From NCBI RefSeq assembly GCF_011397635.1, contig NC_064767.1, positions 22,915,046 through 22,979,045 on the forward strand: a DNA stretch of 64,000 nt, written 5' to 3'. The position numbers and the translations under genes were made by a program. Below the pieces are notes generated by a model. It worked only from the letters and a program-made list of their open reading frames with translations. It did no database searches and was not told where the DNA came from. The first letter of the stretch is position 1; each line of letters starts with the position of its first letter. This document shows positions 48,801-62,329 of the stretch, piece after piece. The stretch comes from Epinephelus fuscoguttatus (lineage: Eukaryota > Chordata > Actinopteri > Perciformes > Serranidae).

Positions 48801-51800
48801 TTGATTTATATTTGAATTTTGCTCAAGTTGTATATTCAAACCATTCCACAAAGTCAGCCCACAAATTGAAATACACAACTCTTCACAGTGGTACAAATAC
48901 TTCATGATAACTGTCAAAGTAAATACAAAAGTTGGTTATAATTGCAGTCTGGTGAGCAATAACAAGTCAGACCTACTCCATTGGTCATGTATGATGATGC
49001 TGTTCTCTGAGCAAAGAGGGCTTGAATTGACTTAAATGCAGCCGGCGGACAGAGCCGTGATCTGTTTGAGACAATAAGTCAACGTCACGTCCTGTGTGTT
49101 TTTTAATCTGGTGGAAGGATTTTTCAGTCAAAGGTGAAACAGCAAAGATATGATGGGTTATATTGTGATTTGCCATGTGTGCTCCATTAACTCCAGTAGA
49201 ACTGGCTTCAGTGCAAATTTCGAATGCTGTCATGATGTCATGTCCTTTCCTTCTTTTATAGTTTTCTTGTAAATGTCGATGTGGAACAGTCATTTTTGTA
49301 GACATGTTGTTTTATCTGGCATCACTGAAGTGGGGGAAAGATGATGTGATACAGTGTTAGGTTGAGTCTACAACACCAGAGAGTTTTCAGTTCAGTTGCA
49401 ATCCAAACAGAATTAAAAGAGCAAGGTGATGAAAACGGCTTCTTCTAAACAGCCTAAGTTCAGTGCGGTGTTTGGCTTTCGTGTTCAACAAATCCCGTCA
49501 GTGTCAGAAATTTCATTTCAGCCAGTTGCAACAAAAACCAAACACTGAAGAGGCTTTGACTTCATGTGTTTTTCTCTCTCCCCCCACAGATGTACCTTGT
49601 CATCTTCCCAGAAGGAACTCGGTATAATCCAGAGCTCAAGAATGTTATCGCTGACAGTCAGGCTTTTGCTACGAAAGAAGGTACCGGCATGATAGCAGCC
49701 ATTTACTGCTGTACTGCTGCATACTAATTCAGCACAGCACACTCAGCCTGTAAAACAGCTTACAAAGTTTTGTTGTGTGACCTGTGATCACCCCTGCAAG
49801 CTACTGTGTGACCAAAGAGCACCACGAAATTGTTTATTTCAAAGTCAAGTTTTCAGTTCATATCGTTAATTATTAGAATCATTTTACAAAGATCAGTACA
49901 AAATGAATATTGCCTAAAAACAGCATTTCCAATTCTGTCTTTTGAACATTTTTTGATTTACCTGTTTATTGAAATATGAATTAGTGAAGCTTTATAAACA
50001 GAAAATGGCTATAATAATTTTGTCATCACTGGATTACTGGTGTGGTGCCAGTAATTGGTCAGCATCCACCAAAACTGCTTATTAAATTTTCCAGCTGGTG
50101 CAGCTCAGTTTGAGGACTGAACGGACTTGCTGCTTTCCAACAGGATCATTTATTGCTCATAAAGAATCTGTTGGAAACAGATGTCTCTTCTGGTTATTTT
50201 TGTAGCGCGAGAAAGTGACTGATTTATAAGGTGATATTATTTAACTGCAATGCAATTTTCTCATATAACTCTACAATTTACACAGCTAGATACATTTGTT
50301 GCATCAATATGATTATTGTGATGCTGCTGTCGGGCACTGTGGTGTTTAGGTCGACTCACAAACTGCATCCATTCTGCGGAGATTAAGCCTATCTCTGGAC
50401 CGCAGCTCTGAATATCACCTTCCCCCATTAATCCAAATAAATCGCTCTGGAGAGCCGACATGTGCACATGACATTATCTGCTATTAGTGAGGTATTAGTG
50501 AGCAGAGGGTGGTGCCACGTTGACAGAGGAACAACAGACTGTGCAGTAATTTACCAAAACACAGAAATTCACATAAAATTACTGTGTTTTTAATATCGTG
50601 TTTATTCGTCAGGTGTTTTGGAGGGAGTTTAGCTATTATTTTGAGAGGAGAGACAGGGAGATTAAAGGTAACAAAGGTTCCCAGACACACTCACTCTGGG
50701 AAGTTGCAGTTACATGACTAGCATCTTGTATCATGCAGGCTGATGTGGCGTGCTTCATATTCACGCTGTTAAAATAACCTTTATTCAACCTGTTCCTCTC
50801 CACAGGACTGGCTGTCCTGAAGCACACACTCACACCCAGAATGAAGGCCTCTCACATCGCCCTCCAGTCCATGAAGGACCACCTGAGTGCTGTGTATGAT
50901 GTCACGGTGGCCTATGAGGGAACGCGGGATGCCTCTGGTCAAAGAAGACCTGCACCATCAATGCCCGGTAAGCAGGCATCTGGCCTTGGACATGTTTAGA
51001 AATCTTAGTTAAACGTAAGGAATGCTATTTAGGAACAACTGGTTAATGGTTGTTAACACAATGTGGCCCCTCCTCTCTTCGCTGCTTGTATGTACACTGC
51101 AAGCTTCTGTGCTATTGTAGGAAAGTGACATGAGTTGCAATGGAAAAGACGATACTTTAGCAAGCTAAACGCTAGCACTTTTCTGTCCAGCAGAAAACAG
51201 ACATACTCCCCATTGCTCCTCACCCCCATCCTCTCCTTCAGTCCTGGCAGGTGAAAGTGAAAGCCCTAGATTCACTCTTGTTTTGGAATGAGCTTTGGTG
51301 CTTGGGATTTTGCCTCACTATATCTGTGGGAGCTTTTTCGTCCCTATGACTTTGATTTTCGTAGCCTCCTCTTGGGTGCATGCTGCTGCTACCTGATCAC
51401 TACCCTTTTATAAAGTTGTGAACTTACCTGATTGTTGAGCCCAGGAGCGTCCCAAACACAGCAAATTAAGGACACAGCAAGTAAGGGATTACTTTTGAAT
51501 GAGTCCATACATTGTGGTTTTTGGGGGTTTTTTTGTTTGTTTTTTTTCTTCAGGAAATCCTGCGCATTATATCTTGTAAGTATTTTCTTTAAGAGACAGA
51601 GACAGTCACTTTTCAACCTGGTCTCACAGTATGATCTGCACCTGAATATCTTGTCTTAATATATTAAAAAAAATCCTCATTAGCTGCAAGGTATAAACTC
51701 TCACACAGGACACATGCAGCCGGACTATATTTGGCAAGCCCACCTCCTGGGGAGTTAGCCAGGCCAGCGCACAGAGCAGAAGATGGGTCGTCTCCAGAGC

Positions 51801-54800
51801 AATCTGTTTCGCCCAGTCATTGCTCCTTTCCTGCTGTCGTATTATTAGTCATATTATTCCAGTTGCTGCCTATTTATACCTGGCATTGAAATGTGATCTC
51901 TGTCTGGATACAATTATAATAATAACTTTATTTATAGCAGCTTTTAAAACTATCGTTCCAAAGTGCTTCACACACAAGGACAAATAGAGGACAGCAGGAG
52001 AGCAATCAGGTATAAATTTATAATCAATGAATAAAGACAATAAAACAGCTGAAAATAAAGAAAAATAATGGATTAAAGTACACATAAAATAACAGAAATC
52101 ACAGTTAACAGGTAAAATAAGTGAGGAAGAAGTCAGACGTTAAAAGTGAGTCTTGAAAAACGATTTAAAAGGTGGCAGTGAATTTTCTAGTCTAAGTTTC
52201 CAAGGTAAGCTTTTCCAAAGGGCTTGAGCCCACATATGGAGGTTGATCTCAGCTCAGTGTAAATGTAGTTTTTTCAGCTACTAAAACTCTTTCCTCACGA
52301 GAATGATATAGAAATGAATGACGCCCATTTGTTGCATCTCTTCCCTCGACTGGGAGCGTGCCATGTTTATTGAAAACTATTTTACATATTGAAATTAAAT
52401 CATCGTGCTGACAGAATCAACATAACGAGAGCACCCATTAATAGCTGCCGTGATTGCAAATGCACGTGGACCTGATTACAATTTTAAAAATTGTGTGTAA
52501 ACAGCAGCTATTAATGCAGGATATGTGATTTGTTTTTTTCACCCTAGAGATACAAGAAGAATTTTAACACCAGATATAAAACAACAGACTGTCAGCTAAC
52601 AGCAGCAGCAATCTTCCTCCTGTGTATCCACAGACACACAGGCGTTATATCATCATTGCTGCAACACTGTGTACACCCGCTCGGTAATTACTCACATAGC
52701 AAACATTACCTGTTAACAGCCGCGTCTTCCTGTAAACAGCATGACTCCATGTTCTGGAGGTTTTGATTATTCCATGTTCCCGGTGGTTCGACAAGCACTG
52801 TTTGAATGTTAACAAAAAAAACCAAAACATCCCGTTTCAGTCAGGAATAAACATCAATGTGTTTCTAGAAAACGGAACAGAGAGAATAGACGCATTCTTC
52901 TCGTCATCACGCACTTCCTGGTCCCATGTGGTGAAGGTGACTTTAATGATTTCACAAGGAAGTGACTCGAGGCTGCGTCTGAGTTTCACATCTGACAAAA
53001 TCGGTATGATATCATCAGTTTGAATCCTTCATCTTACCGTCATGGTACGATTTAGGACCCTACAGGTCGTGTACAGTTTGTGACTTGTATTTAAAGACTC
53101 GGATCACAGTTTCTGCCAGTTTGCTGAGATAATAAAACTTAAATATATTTAACATCTCACTGTAAAGTCATAACAGGGTCATTACCTAGCAGCTTACCCA
53201 GGATATCGCAGTACAGGTCATGGATTTTCTTTAACGATCATGGAGAAACTTTTTATTGAATTTATGGGACCTTACAAAATAAAGCTGCTTTTCTTCAAAT
53301 ACTTTTAAATTTTGACTTTATGTGAAGTTTTGCCCTCAAAGGTTATTTTAATCATTTTTGCGATTGTAATCAAAGCTTCACCCATTCGATCCAGTCAATA
53401 CAAGCTTAACATTCAGAACCAGATGGAAAAACAAGCTCAACAGGTATCACACAGAGAAAAGAAAACCTACTTAAGAAATGATGAAAATTCAAAAAAAAAT
53501 GCTACTTTGAAAAAAATAAACACCAAATAACTTCTAGGTATGGTATGAATACTGCACAGAATCCATATTTGATTGCAAGAAAGTGAGAACTAGTGGAGAT
53601 ACGAAGTTTTTTTTAAAATGAGAAGATTCTTTGTTCGGGTAAAAATTCTTTGATTGGGGCATTAGTAGTGTAGTGGATAGTGCCGGCGCCCCATGTACAG
53701 AGGCATTGCCTCGCTGCAGCGGCCGTGGGTTCGAATCCGGCTTGCGGCCCTTTGCTGCATGTCAGTCCCCACTGTCTCTCTGTCTCCCCATTTCACCTTC
53801 TGTCCTGTCAATAAAGACAAAAAGCCAATAAAAATAATCTTTGGGGAAAAAAAACAAACTCTTTGATTACTGTAAAACATTCAGCGCAACAACTGTTTAC
53901 GTGAATACTTGAATACAGATTAATGAATACAAATTATCCCTAGGGTTACTTGGATGTTCAGTACAATTTTAAGCACCAACCAGTGAAAAATAAGCAACTG
54001 ATGAGGTTCAGAATAAAATTGCAAAAATGATCAAATTTAGCTCTGAGGGCCAGATTTAAAAGAGTTTGTGAGGAATACCCAAATATGAAATGTTGATGAG
54101 AATTTCAAGCAATGTCCTGATTGATTATTGGGCATGTTAACATTCAACAGTCAGTTAATCATTTAAAAAAGGCTACAACATCAAGTGCAAATTTTTCAGT
54201 AATAACCGAATAAATGAAATAATTCGAATAATAAAGTAATTCCTTCACCTGATGTTGTGATGCTTCAACTCCATTTTCAAATGCCTGTTGCCGAGGGAGG
54301 TGAAATAAATTGGCTGTCTGTAATGTTTTTTGGCTCATTCCTTGGAGTTGCGAGCTGGATGGTATTGATAAATGTCTGCAGCTCGGCAAAGACTTCTGCC
54401 TCTTATTGTGTGTTGTTCTCCAGCAATGTTAATTTACTCACCTACTCTAAACTAAGACTGTTTTGTCAGTATTATAATGTAAATCAAACAGCCTCAGGTT
54501 ACAGTACTTGTATAATTAAATTCCCTCTGCAAAGGTCATTATTTTGAAAGCCAATAATGGAAATATTGGGCTGCTGTTTGTCTCCAGACACTGTTACTGA
54601 TTAATTGTTGATCTGAATATTCAATAAATTGAATATCAATTTATTGTTGATTTGAATATTGAACAGAGTCGCAATGATTGAGAATTTAATGCAGTTAATT
54701 AAATCAATAATACAGTAGGCAGCTCTGGAAACAGTTGACTGACTACCTCTGTTTGATAGTCAGACTGAATGGCGAAAGCAACAGTATTTGACGACCTGCA

Positions 54801-57800
54801 AATTAGACTCAACAATCAGCCACCTTGTTCCAGAATAACATACCGCACCTGCAATGCTTTGGATAACAAATGACCCTCCATCAGGTGTTTATATCAGTAA
54901 ATGAGCTCCTTGCAGCTCTTTAGTAGCTCCTCTTTGTTTGCAAACAAGATATTAAAGATTAATTTCCAGCTTTACTAGAGAGGATACGGATCAGGAGGCA
55001 GTTTGTCGCTACAGAGCAAAGAGTCGATTTCCTCCTTCTATTCCAGGAGGTTGTTTTTAAAGTGTGTTTTGGAGCATTGTTCAGCTCAAAACAAACACGA
55101 CCTGCAGCAGAGGCTTGGATACTTTTATTTTAAGACTTCTTCATGTGTGTTCCTGCAAAAATAAATCATGCATTTTTGTGTCTCTCCTCCTGAGCGTCCG
55201 TCTGTCCACACGCACCATCTTTCATTGACTTGTCTGTGTTAATTTAAGTGGCGCGTTTCTGTCTGAAGGTCAGTTTGAATTTGTGCAGCCGCTGATTGAG
55301 GCGCTCTCTCCGCCAGTGAAGTGATGTTTCGCTGCTGACTTCGATCAGGTTTCCTCTTTTGGCCGCAGTGCCAGGTTTCCTGATAATATTGCATGTTGTG
55401 GAAACAGGAACTTGAAGGTCTCTGGGGATACACGTGTAGCCTTGAGCGTTCACACTTGGTTACATTTTTATGTCTGACCTTCTCAGACACTTTTCTGTCT
55501 ATACTCGGCACTCTGACAGTTTAATGTTGACTTCACACTGATCATTGTAACATTTATTTCAGGGACATTTATTAGATGATGCAGAAACTGAATCTTATAC
55601 AAATAAAGAATATTCAGTATTATGTCATATTAGACTTGACTGACTTTTCTATGTGTACACTTGACTTGATGTAGACTCAGATTTTTACCTGCTTTCATCA
55701 TGAGATCTGCTCATAGGAATCAAACTGTGGTTCACCACGTTGACCAACAAGCTGTGTTATGTTACCAGTCTGTACTCTCTTCAGTCAGCGGGCCCTGGCA
55801 TCACAGCGTCACAGCAGCTCTACTCTATCATTGTCGCCTGGCGCTTACTCTACGTGCCGTCTTGCTGAAAGGAGTTTCCTGTTTTTGTTTAGTCTCTTTA
55901 TTTTTTTTTTTTTGTGTTTGACAGAATTCCTGTGCAAAGAATGTCCCAGAGTCCACATACACTTTGACCGCGTGGACATAAAGGAAATTCCTTCAGAGCC
56001 ACTGTTTTTCCGCAGGTGGCTGCACGAGCGGTTCGAAATCAAGGACCGGTAAGTGTGTGTGGATGGAACAATTAATCATCTCGAAATTGAAACTGTTATT
56101 CAATCAGAGCGTAACCTGCAGTGATGTTTTTATGTTTGTTTTCCGCACGCCAACAGTTTTAAGCACAGATATGTGTCTTAACTTCTAAGAAAAAATGACC
56201 GTAGTAGTGGTTTCTAGCTTGTTCTGAAAATCTGTGTATGAACAGTTCCCTTTAGACCAGTGGTTCTCAAACTGGGGAGCGAGTAGCATGAGTGAAACAT
56301 AAAGATCATGCTCTAGATATCATTTTAATGTAGCAATATCAAGAGTTTGCTTTTACACAACAGCACTACAAGCGCCATTTATTAGTTAACACTAAAAAGC
56401 GACAACACATTATAATTTGTTTATTTAATCGTTTATTTGGCGCCATCAACACGAGTAGTTCCACAAATGAGGTCGGACTGGACTTTGGCCAAGCAACATA
56501 TAAACATCCCTGCACGCTGGCTTGCTACTTTGTGTAAGCTACATGTCACCGCAGGTCAGCTACTTTGTGCCATCCGGTGATTATCTGTATTTTTCCATTT
56601 ATTGTGCAGCAAGTTAAATAAGAGTCTGCGGACAGTCACTGTGGTGGCATGTTTGAGTTTGAGTTAACAGCTTGATCAGACGGTAACATTACACTGCAAC
56701 ATCAGCTGTTGTCATATGAGCAAATGTGGAGGCTTGTAGTGAAGTTTTCAGGCGTCTTTACCTCCCTTCCTTTTTTTCTGAAGACCATTCATACAGTAAA
56801 ACTTAGATTAATAGCCCGGGCTATTATTTGCTTAAATCACTGGACTCAACAGGCTTATATTTGGGACAGGCCTTTAATTCCGTTTACACAAAACTTTTTC
56901 TCAGCAAAGATGGGAAATACAATCAAATTTTTTATTTGAACCAGTATGAATATTGTATAAAAATTAAGCAAAACTAGGCACCCGAGGATTACAGCACCCA
57001 GCATACCGACACAACACCAATTTATCCTGTTAAACAATACTACAGACTAAAGAAATATAAATAACTTACCAAAGAATGGACATAACCTTATTACAGCTTC
57101 AGAGGGAGGGAGTCACCTCTTGTTTTTCGTCATGAATTACAATGTTCTCTGGTGCTCATGGTTTCAATAAAATGAAATTAATCAAGCTAACAATGTTTAG
57201 CAAGAGTTTTAGCAAAAAGTTAAACATTTATATTTAAGTGTGTGATCTAAACAGCTAACTATTGTTCACTCCAATGGGTGGTCAACAGTCATCATCAGAT
57301 TTTGTACATCCAAAGAACTTCTATAAAAATTTGCTGCTTAGCAGCCAGACCAGGCTTCTAATAGAGACAGGCCTCTATTTGTCTAAATGTGTAGCTACAC
57401 CAGGCTAGTAAAAGAGACCGGGCGTTTAATTGGGACTAGGCTTTTAACTGAAGTTTTAGTGTAATTTAAATGAAACATTATTTATGGAAATATGTTCATC
57501 TTTACAGTGCAAAGTTTGTCACAACGACTATTAATATAAGCTAATTAATGGTTAATATAATAAACAGTTCAAAACACCTGTAAAGCATCTGATATTGTAG
57601 AGCTAAAAGTCCCAGTGACATTTACTCTACATCAGCTTCAATAAAATGGCTGCTGGATTAATCTGCAGCTGTTATGATAATCCATTAAACTTCAGTTTTT
57701 TAAAGGAGCTCTGAACGATATTTAGAGGTTGCCTGCACACGGCTCTCAACATGGAGGTGGCTGAGCCGTCAGCAAACAGTGCTAACAGCAACAGTGCTGA

Positions 57801-58580
57801 CAGAACTAATGGGTTCACAATGAGGGAACCTAAGGGTGAGATTTATGCTTCCACGAGTACTTTCTCTGCTCAGGACGCAATTACTCCACTATATCTTTAC
57901 ATAGCAAATAGTTGTTTGCCGTTATATAAATGTTCTCAATATTGTATGAAGCTTCTCCTGTGGGTTTGGGCTCTGGACTGTTTGTCAGACAAAACAACAC
58001 ATTTAAATAAGGCGTTTTATAAACCAGACAGTTACTAGACAATAATCAGCGGTTCACTGGATAATGAAAGTAATCATTAGTTGCAGAACATGTCCAGAAC
58101 TATTGAAATAGCAGAGGTGTTTTGAAATAATAGTTGTTCCCTTTGATAAATTCAGGATAGATGGATGTGATCTACTGACAACACCAATCAAACCACAAAA
58201 ATCCCCGATGTGATTTGGGTGCAGTTTTTGTGCTGTAACTGCTCTAAAGTTCCTGATGCCTGTTAGTCAGACAGATTTCTGCAGCCTTCTTTTGCTCTTT
58301 TGTGCTTTTCTAAGACGTGCTGAATTCCTAAGAGAGTTATCTGTCTTTTCAAAGGCTGCTGACAAATTTCTACGAGTCGGAGGATGCAGACAAACTATGC
58401 AGGTTCCCCGGGGAAGGAAAACGTTCTCCTCTGAACCTTTCAAAAACCCTCCCATCAGTGATGATCTTGGGGGGACTGACACTGCCATTACTGCTGACAG
58501 AGAATGGCAGGAAACTGTACGTGAGAACCTGGGTGTACGGGACACTGCTGGGCTGGCTGTGGGTGAACGCGTTTCCTTAA
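45858..58580 (+). CDS. agpat5: 1-acylglycerol-3-phosphate acyltransferase 5
   Basis: Eight exons: 45858-46076, 47340-47409, 47496-47611, 47721-47810, 49590-49680, 50806-50967, 55925-56048, 58355-58580. They join in phase to 365 residues (human 364). The enzyme transfers an acyl chain to lysophosphatidic acid, making phosphatidic acid, in ER/mitochondrial membranes. The catalytic NHxxxxD motif is NHQCTAD (His93, Asp98), with Cys95 where human has Ser. The substrate motif FPEGTR covers 171-176. An N-terminal hydrophobic anchor covers about 5-35, and a C-terminal hydrophobic pair 324-338 and 350-361 follows. Start context is strong (A at -3). The last residues (VNAFP) differ from human, as is usual for this tail. 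It follows mcph1 on the same strand, as in human. Confidence 0.95.
46541..47060 (-). mobile_element. L1-type LINE remnant in agpat5 intron 1
   Basis: On the minus strand, from about 47050 downwards, one frame reads ITEIWGEILCEMEKIFDKDL then ILGFPN. This resembles the C-terminal domain after the reverse transcriptase of fish L1 elements, ending near 46801. The 3' end near 46541 shows T-rich plus-strand sequence as expected for a poly(A) tail. Strongly 5'-truncated. Confidence 0.5.
47811..49589. other. agpat5 intron 4
   Basis: Contains the repeat at 48470-48900. The remainder, including a 135-codon minus-strand frame at 48217-48624, shows no protein family feature. Confidence 0.55.
48470..48900. 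repeat. Interspersed repeat related to 4440-4810
   Basis: A-rich half (aaataaataaaataaacagt) then ATTTACATGTCCAAAGAGTA and GTGGAAAA, and further 'caaaccattccacaaagtcagc'. Same order of words as the copy at 4440-4810. Probably a decayed retrotransposon tail. Confidence 0.4.
51905..52240. repeat. Widespread 'tttatttatagca' fish repeat
   Basis: AACTTTATTTATAGCAGCTT, then CCAAAGTGCTTCACACA, then an A-rich stretch and 'gtgagtcttgaaaa'. The same order of motifs occurs at 63005-64000. Class not known to me. Confidence 0.45.
53656..53859 (+). mobile_element. tRNA-derived SINE with intact target duplication
   Basis: The 5' part has a tRNA-like A box (TAGTGTAGTGG) and a perfect B box GGTTCGAATCC (53728-53738), followed by the family body (GCGGCCCTTTGCTGCATG), a pyrimidine tract and an A-rich tail. 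Identical 9-mers TCTTTGATT flank it (53647-53655 and 53860-53868). The clean duplication and boxes mark a fairly young insertion. Confidence 0.85.
56258..56300. repeat. hAT (Charlie-type) terminal fragment
   Basis: CAGTGGTTCTCAAACTGGGG is the characteristic hAT/Charlie terminal inverted repeat. The opposite end was not found nearby. Confidence 0.5.
56794..57461. mobile_element. TA-flanked MITE
   Basis: Ends: CAGTAAAACTTAGATTAATA at the left and, read inward from the right, CACTAAAACTTCAGTTAAAA, each next to TA. Subterminal GCCCGGGC and GACCGGGCG, plus 'gacaggcct' words repeated on both sides. No transposase. Confidence 0.6.
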
Positions 58581-60439
58581 CAAAGAGGGCAGAGGCTGCC
58601 ACAATGAGACGCACAAAAGACATGGAGAGACATCACCGTTTTCCTGCATCGCAACCACACAAGGTGTGTTCCAGATGCAGAGCAGAATCTGATAAGAGGC
58701 TCAGAGATTTACCCCACATGTCTGGCTCACCGTTGACCTTGAGCTGAAAGCTGAATGGAGATTCGGAGAAATGTTAAGCTTTTTGTGCTACTTGTTCTCG
58801 CGCGTTACTTGGATTTGCAGCCTGAAATGATGAGAAAACATGAGTGGGTTTGGTGGAACGTATTAGAATTCTCTAAAATACCCCTTGTTATCTACTATAA
58901 AATAAAAAAAATAGCTATATACTTCTCTTAAAATAGTTCCCCCCTTCATCAAATTTAGCCAAACTAGTATTCATGCATGCTCACTTCTCCATCAAACATT
59001 GGCCACCTTTAAAGCTCTTATACGAGTTCTGAGAACGACGTACAACACGTTTAATGATCATGTTGAGCTGTTGTATGTAGCTGACACAGTACACCAGCCT
59101 ACTGATGATGGATCATTAATTATTTATTGAAGTGCACTGACTCATTGACATTGGTTGTAATGTTATTGATGCCAAGGCCCACGTCAGGAGGTTTATGCAC
59201 TTTGCTCATTTAAAGAGGTGTTTTTACATTAGTAGAAGAAAATAAATAGCATGCAGTCCTCTGTAGGGGCTCATAAACATGACACCAGCTGCATTGTTTA
59301 CCATAAACATTCATCACTTTGTTTCATAAACTGATAATGAATGTAGCTGTAAGACACTCTCATTTATGCATATATGACAGAGTGATTTTTTTATGTCCAA
59401 CACCCAAGATTTTACTAACATTGATAAATATTGACGAATTCAATCCATCGTAGAGTTTTGAGTCTTTGTCGCAGAGCACTGGCAGACGCCACAGTGAGCT
59501 CGTATGGAGGAGTGCAGATGATCTACCAATAAATATTGCTTTAACCTTAACATGTCAGTCATTGCCAAAACCTGGTGTATTTACCATGATGTTCTATGTG
59601 TGTTTTAAGTTGAGCAGTACTTGTTTGATGCCAGCCTGGATGACAGCAAAGAAACTTTGTCCTTTTTTTTTTTTTAGCCTAAATGTTATTTGTTTGTTTT
59701 ATAATGGTTTATTGTCCACAGTTCCATAACTTTTATAAGCATTTATTACTTTGAGTACCATGTTACCGCTCACACAGAAGTATCTACCTAGCAAAAAGAT
59801 GACAAAGCCATGTTACCAGTATATCACAGGTTCCTGTGCACTCAAAGCCATTTGTATAATAAATGTCACTGTATAGTAAAATGCACTGTATGTCCATCGT
59901 TGTTGTTTACTGTAATGAAACCATTGCATTTTTCCACGAGTCACTTTACATGTCAGCCGTCTCGTCTAGAGTTAGTCCGAGGTATGTTTTCCTCATGTGG
60001 ATGGTACAGTTAAGTCTCATAGTTTTTACATGTCGCTCCAATACCTCACTTGAATAATCCTTCCTTGTTCTTAAATGACTCTTGTCAGCCATTTTATAGT
60101 CATTTTTATCCTGACAAGATCAGACTGTAACTCATCAGGAAAATTCTATGTAGACAGTATTTAAATGCCAACTGATTTTGGAAATGCGTGCCTTCTCTTT
60201 GGAGGAGTTGGTCCTCAGCCCTCTCATGGCGGTGGGGGGGCACAGTGGCTCTTTCCCGCCAGGTGACTGCATGGAAGCGCTCTGCTGGAGCTGCTGCTCA
60301 CTGCAGCATGTGGTCACGTTGTCTACGGATCATAGTGGCTTATTTTGCTCAAAGAATGCATTGATTTACACTTTTTGAGGACTATTATTAAATGAAACCT
60401 TTAATGTATGTAAGTTCTGGAAATGGGGGGTCAGAATGA

Positions 60440-60445
60440 AATAAA
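60440..60445 (+). terminator. Poly(A) signal of agpat5
   Basis: AATAAA followed within about 30 bases by a GT-rich stretch (gttttgtctttgttgtct). This gives a 3' UTR of about 1.9 kb. Weaker alternatives lie near 58900 and 59240. Confidence 0.5.
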
Positions 60446-61814
60446 GTGGTTTTCTTTGGGGAGAGTCAAGTTTTGTCTTTGTTGTCTCACTGTCCTGAAC
60501 ATGTGATCTTTACAGATACATTAGAGATGCACGACTACATCTGAGTACTACTGCCATGTGTTTTACTGATGGAAATATGCTGATTGGTAACCGAGTTAAA
60601 CATGCACACCCAAGATTCAATTTTTGTAATAGCACATCAAATTAAAAATTTGATTTCTTTCATTTACAAACTTTACAAAAAGAGCAATAACCTGCAGTCA
60701 ACCCTGCAGGTCTAAGGGCTTGAGCTGACTCAGGGACAGATTAAAATTTCAGTTTGGCCCTTATTGACAACCCACCTCCACACCACACTTACTGCCATCC
60801 CTCTGTGAGCTATGTACGTACCTTATCACCACCACATTTACATTCAGTACAGTGGACACAGCAGAGTACACATTACAAGCTTTATTATAAGCACAGAGAC
60901 TCACCAGTGCTGCCGTGTTCAAATTGGTCTGGCCATCTGTAGGTTCAATTTGTAATTTAGTTGGTGGTAACTTGAATTATGAGCTCAGTGTAAATTAAGT
61001 TCTTAAAGTTGGCCTTTGCATGAAAGTCAGGTCTAAAAGGTCAGTAATGTTGCAGGACCTGCCTCTGTTTCTGTTGTACCTCAGCATATAGTGGTAAATA
61101 CCAGCCAATCTGAAACCATTTCAAAGTGTTTATGGTTGTGATTACAACTATGCACTTTGTATGTGGGCACATTTTGTTTGGTAAAGTAAGATGGTGACTC
61201 TTAACTCAGTGTTTATACACTGTTGGTCGTGCACACCTACAGTATCTTGTCTTCCTCCCACCAATGTTTTCACATCACTGTTTGCACACTAAAGTGGGTC
61301 TGACAATCCCTACAGATACAATTACAGAAAGTTTTTGGCTTTCTGAATGTGTGTATTTACCCAAGAGACAGTCATTTCACTGAAAAAATTATTTTGTGGG
61401 TTGTTACACCCAGTATTCAAAAGTTAGATCATATTCTCCCAAATAAACAAGAAAATTTCTTTCAAAATTTAACTGAGTAAAAACAAATCAAACAGAGAAA
61501 TGAGAAACTTGCCTGATAATGTGAAACTGTGTATGAATACACTGACGGTATGCCTTATTTATTTATCTATCAAATACAGAACAACAACAATAACAAAAAA
61601 TCATTGACCAGTATTGATTATAAAGGAGAAAGGAGGAGGAGCACCTAAATTAAGAATTCCAATAAATGGGAAACTGATTTTGTGGACCCATAAAATGTTT
61701 GTTTTCTTTCTTTATACCAAAATGAGCTTTATTCTATTGTAGTGCTGTCTGATCTGAAACAGAAAATGTACCACTTACCTAGAACATTCATCTGTATACT
61801 CTCAGTGTCAACTT

Positions 61815-62060
61815 GGGTGTCAGCAGCTCAGTCCATAGGAACTTGAATAGGAAACCGGAGGGTTGCAGGCTCAAGTCCCCATCCGCACCAAATATGGAAC
61901 ATGTATTGGTAGCTACAGAGGTGCCAGCTCGCCTCCTCAAGCAAGGCACCCAATCCCCAATTGCTTGCTCCATGGGCAGCACCCTCACTGTGACATCTCT
62001 CTCTTTAATGCATGTATAAGACCTGTTTGTGCATGGGTGTGTATATTAGGCCTCTGTGTT
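61815..62060 (+). mobile_element. tRNA-derived SINE, second family
   Basis: A-box-like CAGCTCAGTCCATAGGAAC, B-box-like GGTTGCAGGCTCAAGTCCC, then 'gaggtgccagctcgcctcct', 'gagcaaggcaccc'-like and 'ttaatgcatgtata' body words of a common percomorph SINE. Target duplication not identified. Confidence 0.65.
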
Positions 62061-62329
62061 TATATGACGACAAAGTGGAAAAAAAAGTCATTATATCTTA
62101 TTATATCTTCTATATTATCTTTTCCAAGAGCTGCTTCAGACTTTACACCCTATGACATCACAAGTTTGAACCAGGGCACTCTAGCTTTTGGATTTTGAGA
62201 GGCAGTTGTTTATTTCTATTAATATTTTTGGGCTTTTTTAGACCATAGAAATAAAACGTATGAGTTTTGAAAATGAATGAAAATCTTCTTTAATATTCAG
62301 AAATACTACTTTCCAACTTTATCAAAAGT

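Larger units (their letters stand above)
50968..55924. other. agpat5 intron 6
   Basis: The longest agpat5 intron (4957 bases). Contains repeats at 51900-52240 and 53656-53859. AT-rich inverted and direct repeats (TTGTTGATYTGAATATT) lie at 54606-54665. No exon recognised. Confidence 0.6.
56049..58354. other. agpat5 intron 7
   Basis: Contains a hAT-like end (56260), a TA-flanked MITE (56794-57461) and the tail of the 'attagttgcag' repeat near 58040-58090. No exon recognised. Confidence 0.55.
58581..62329. other. agpat5 3' UTR and intergenic region
   Basis: 3' UTR to about 60470, then AT-rich DNA with no recognisable gene until the SINE at 61815 and the tmem14a promoter. The ORF at 60178-60378 has no family feature. 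Confidence 0.5.

Noticed and set aside
53660..53740. tRNA gene suggested by a perfect B box
   Set aside because: The tRNA-like part is followed by a SINE body, A-rich tail and target duplication, so it is a SINE head.
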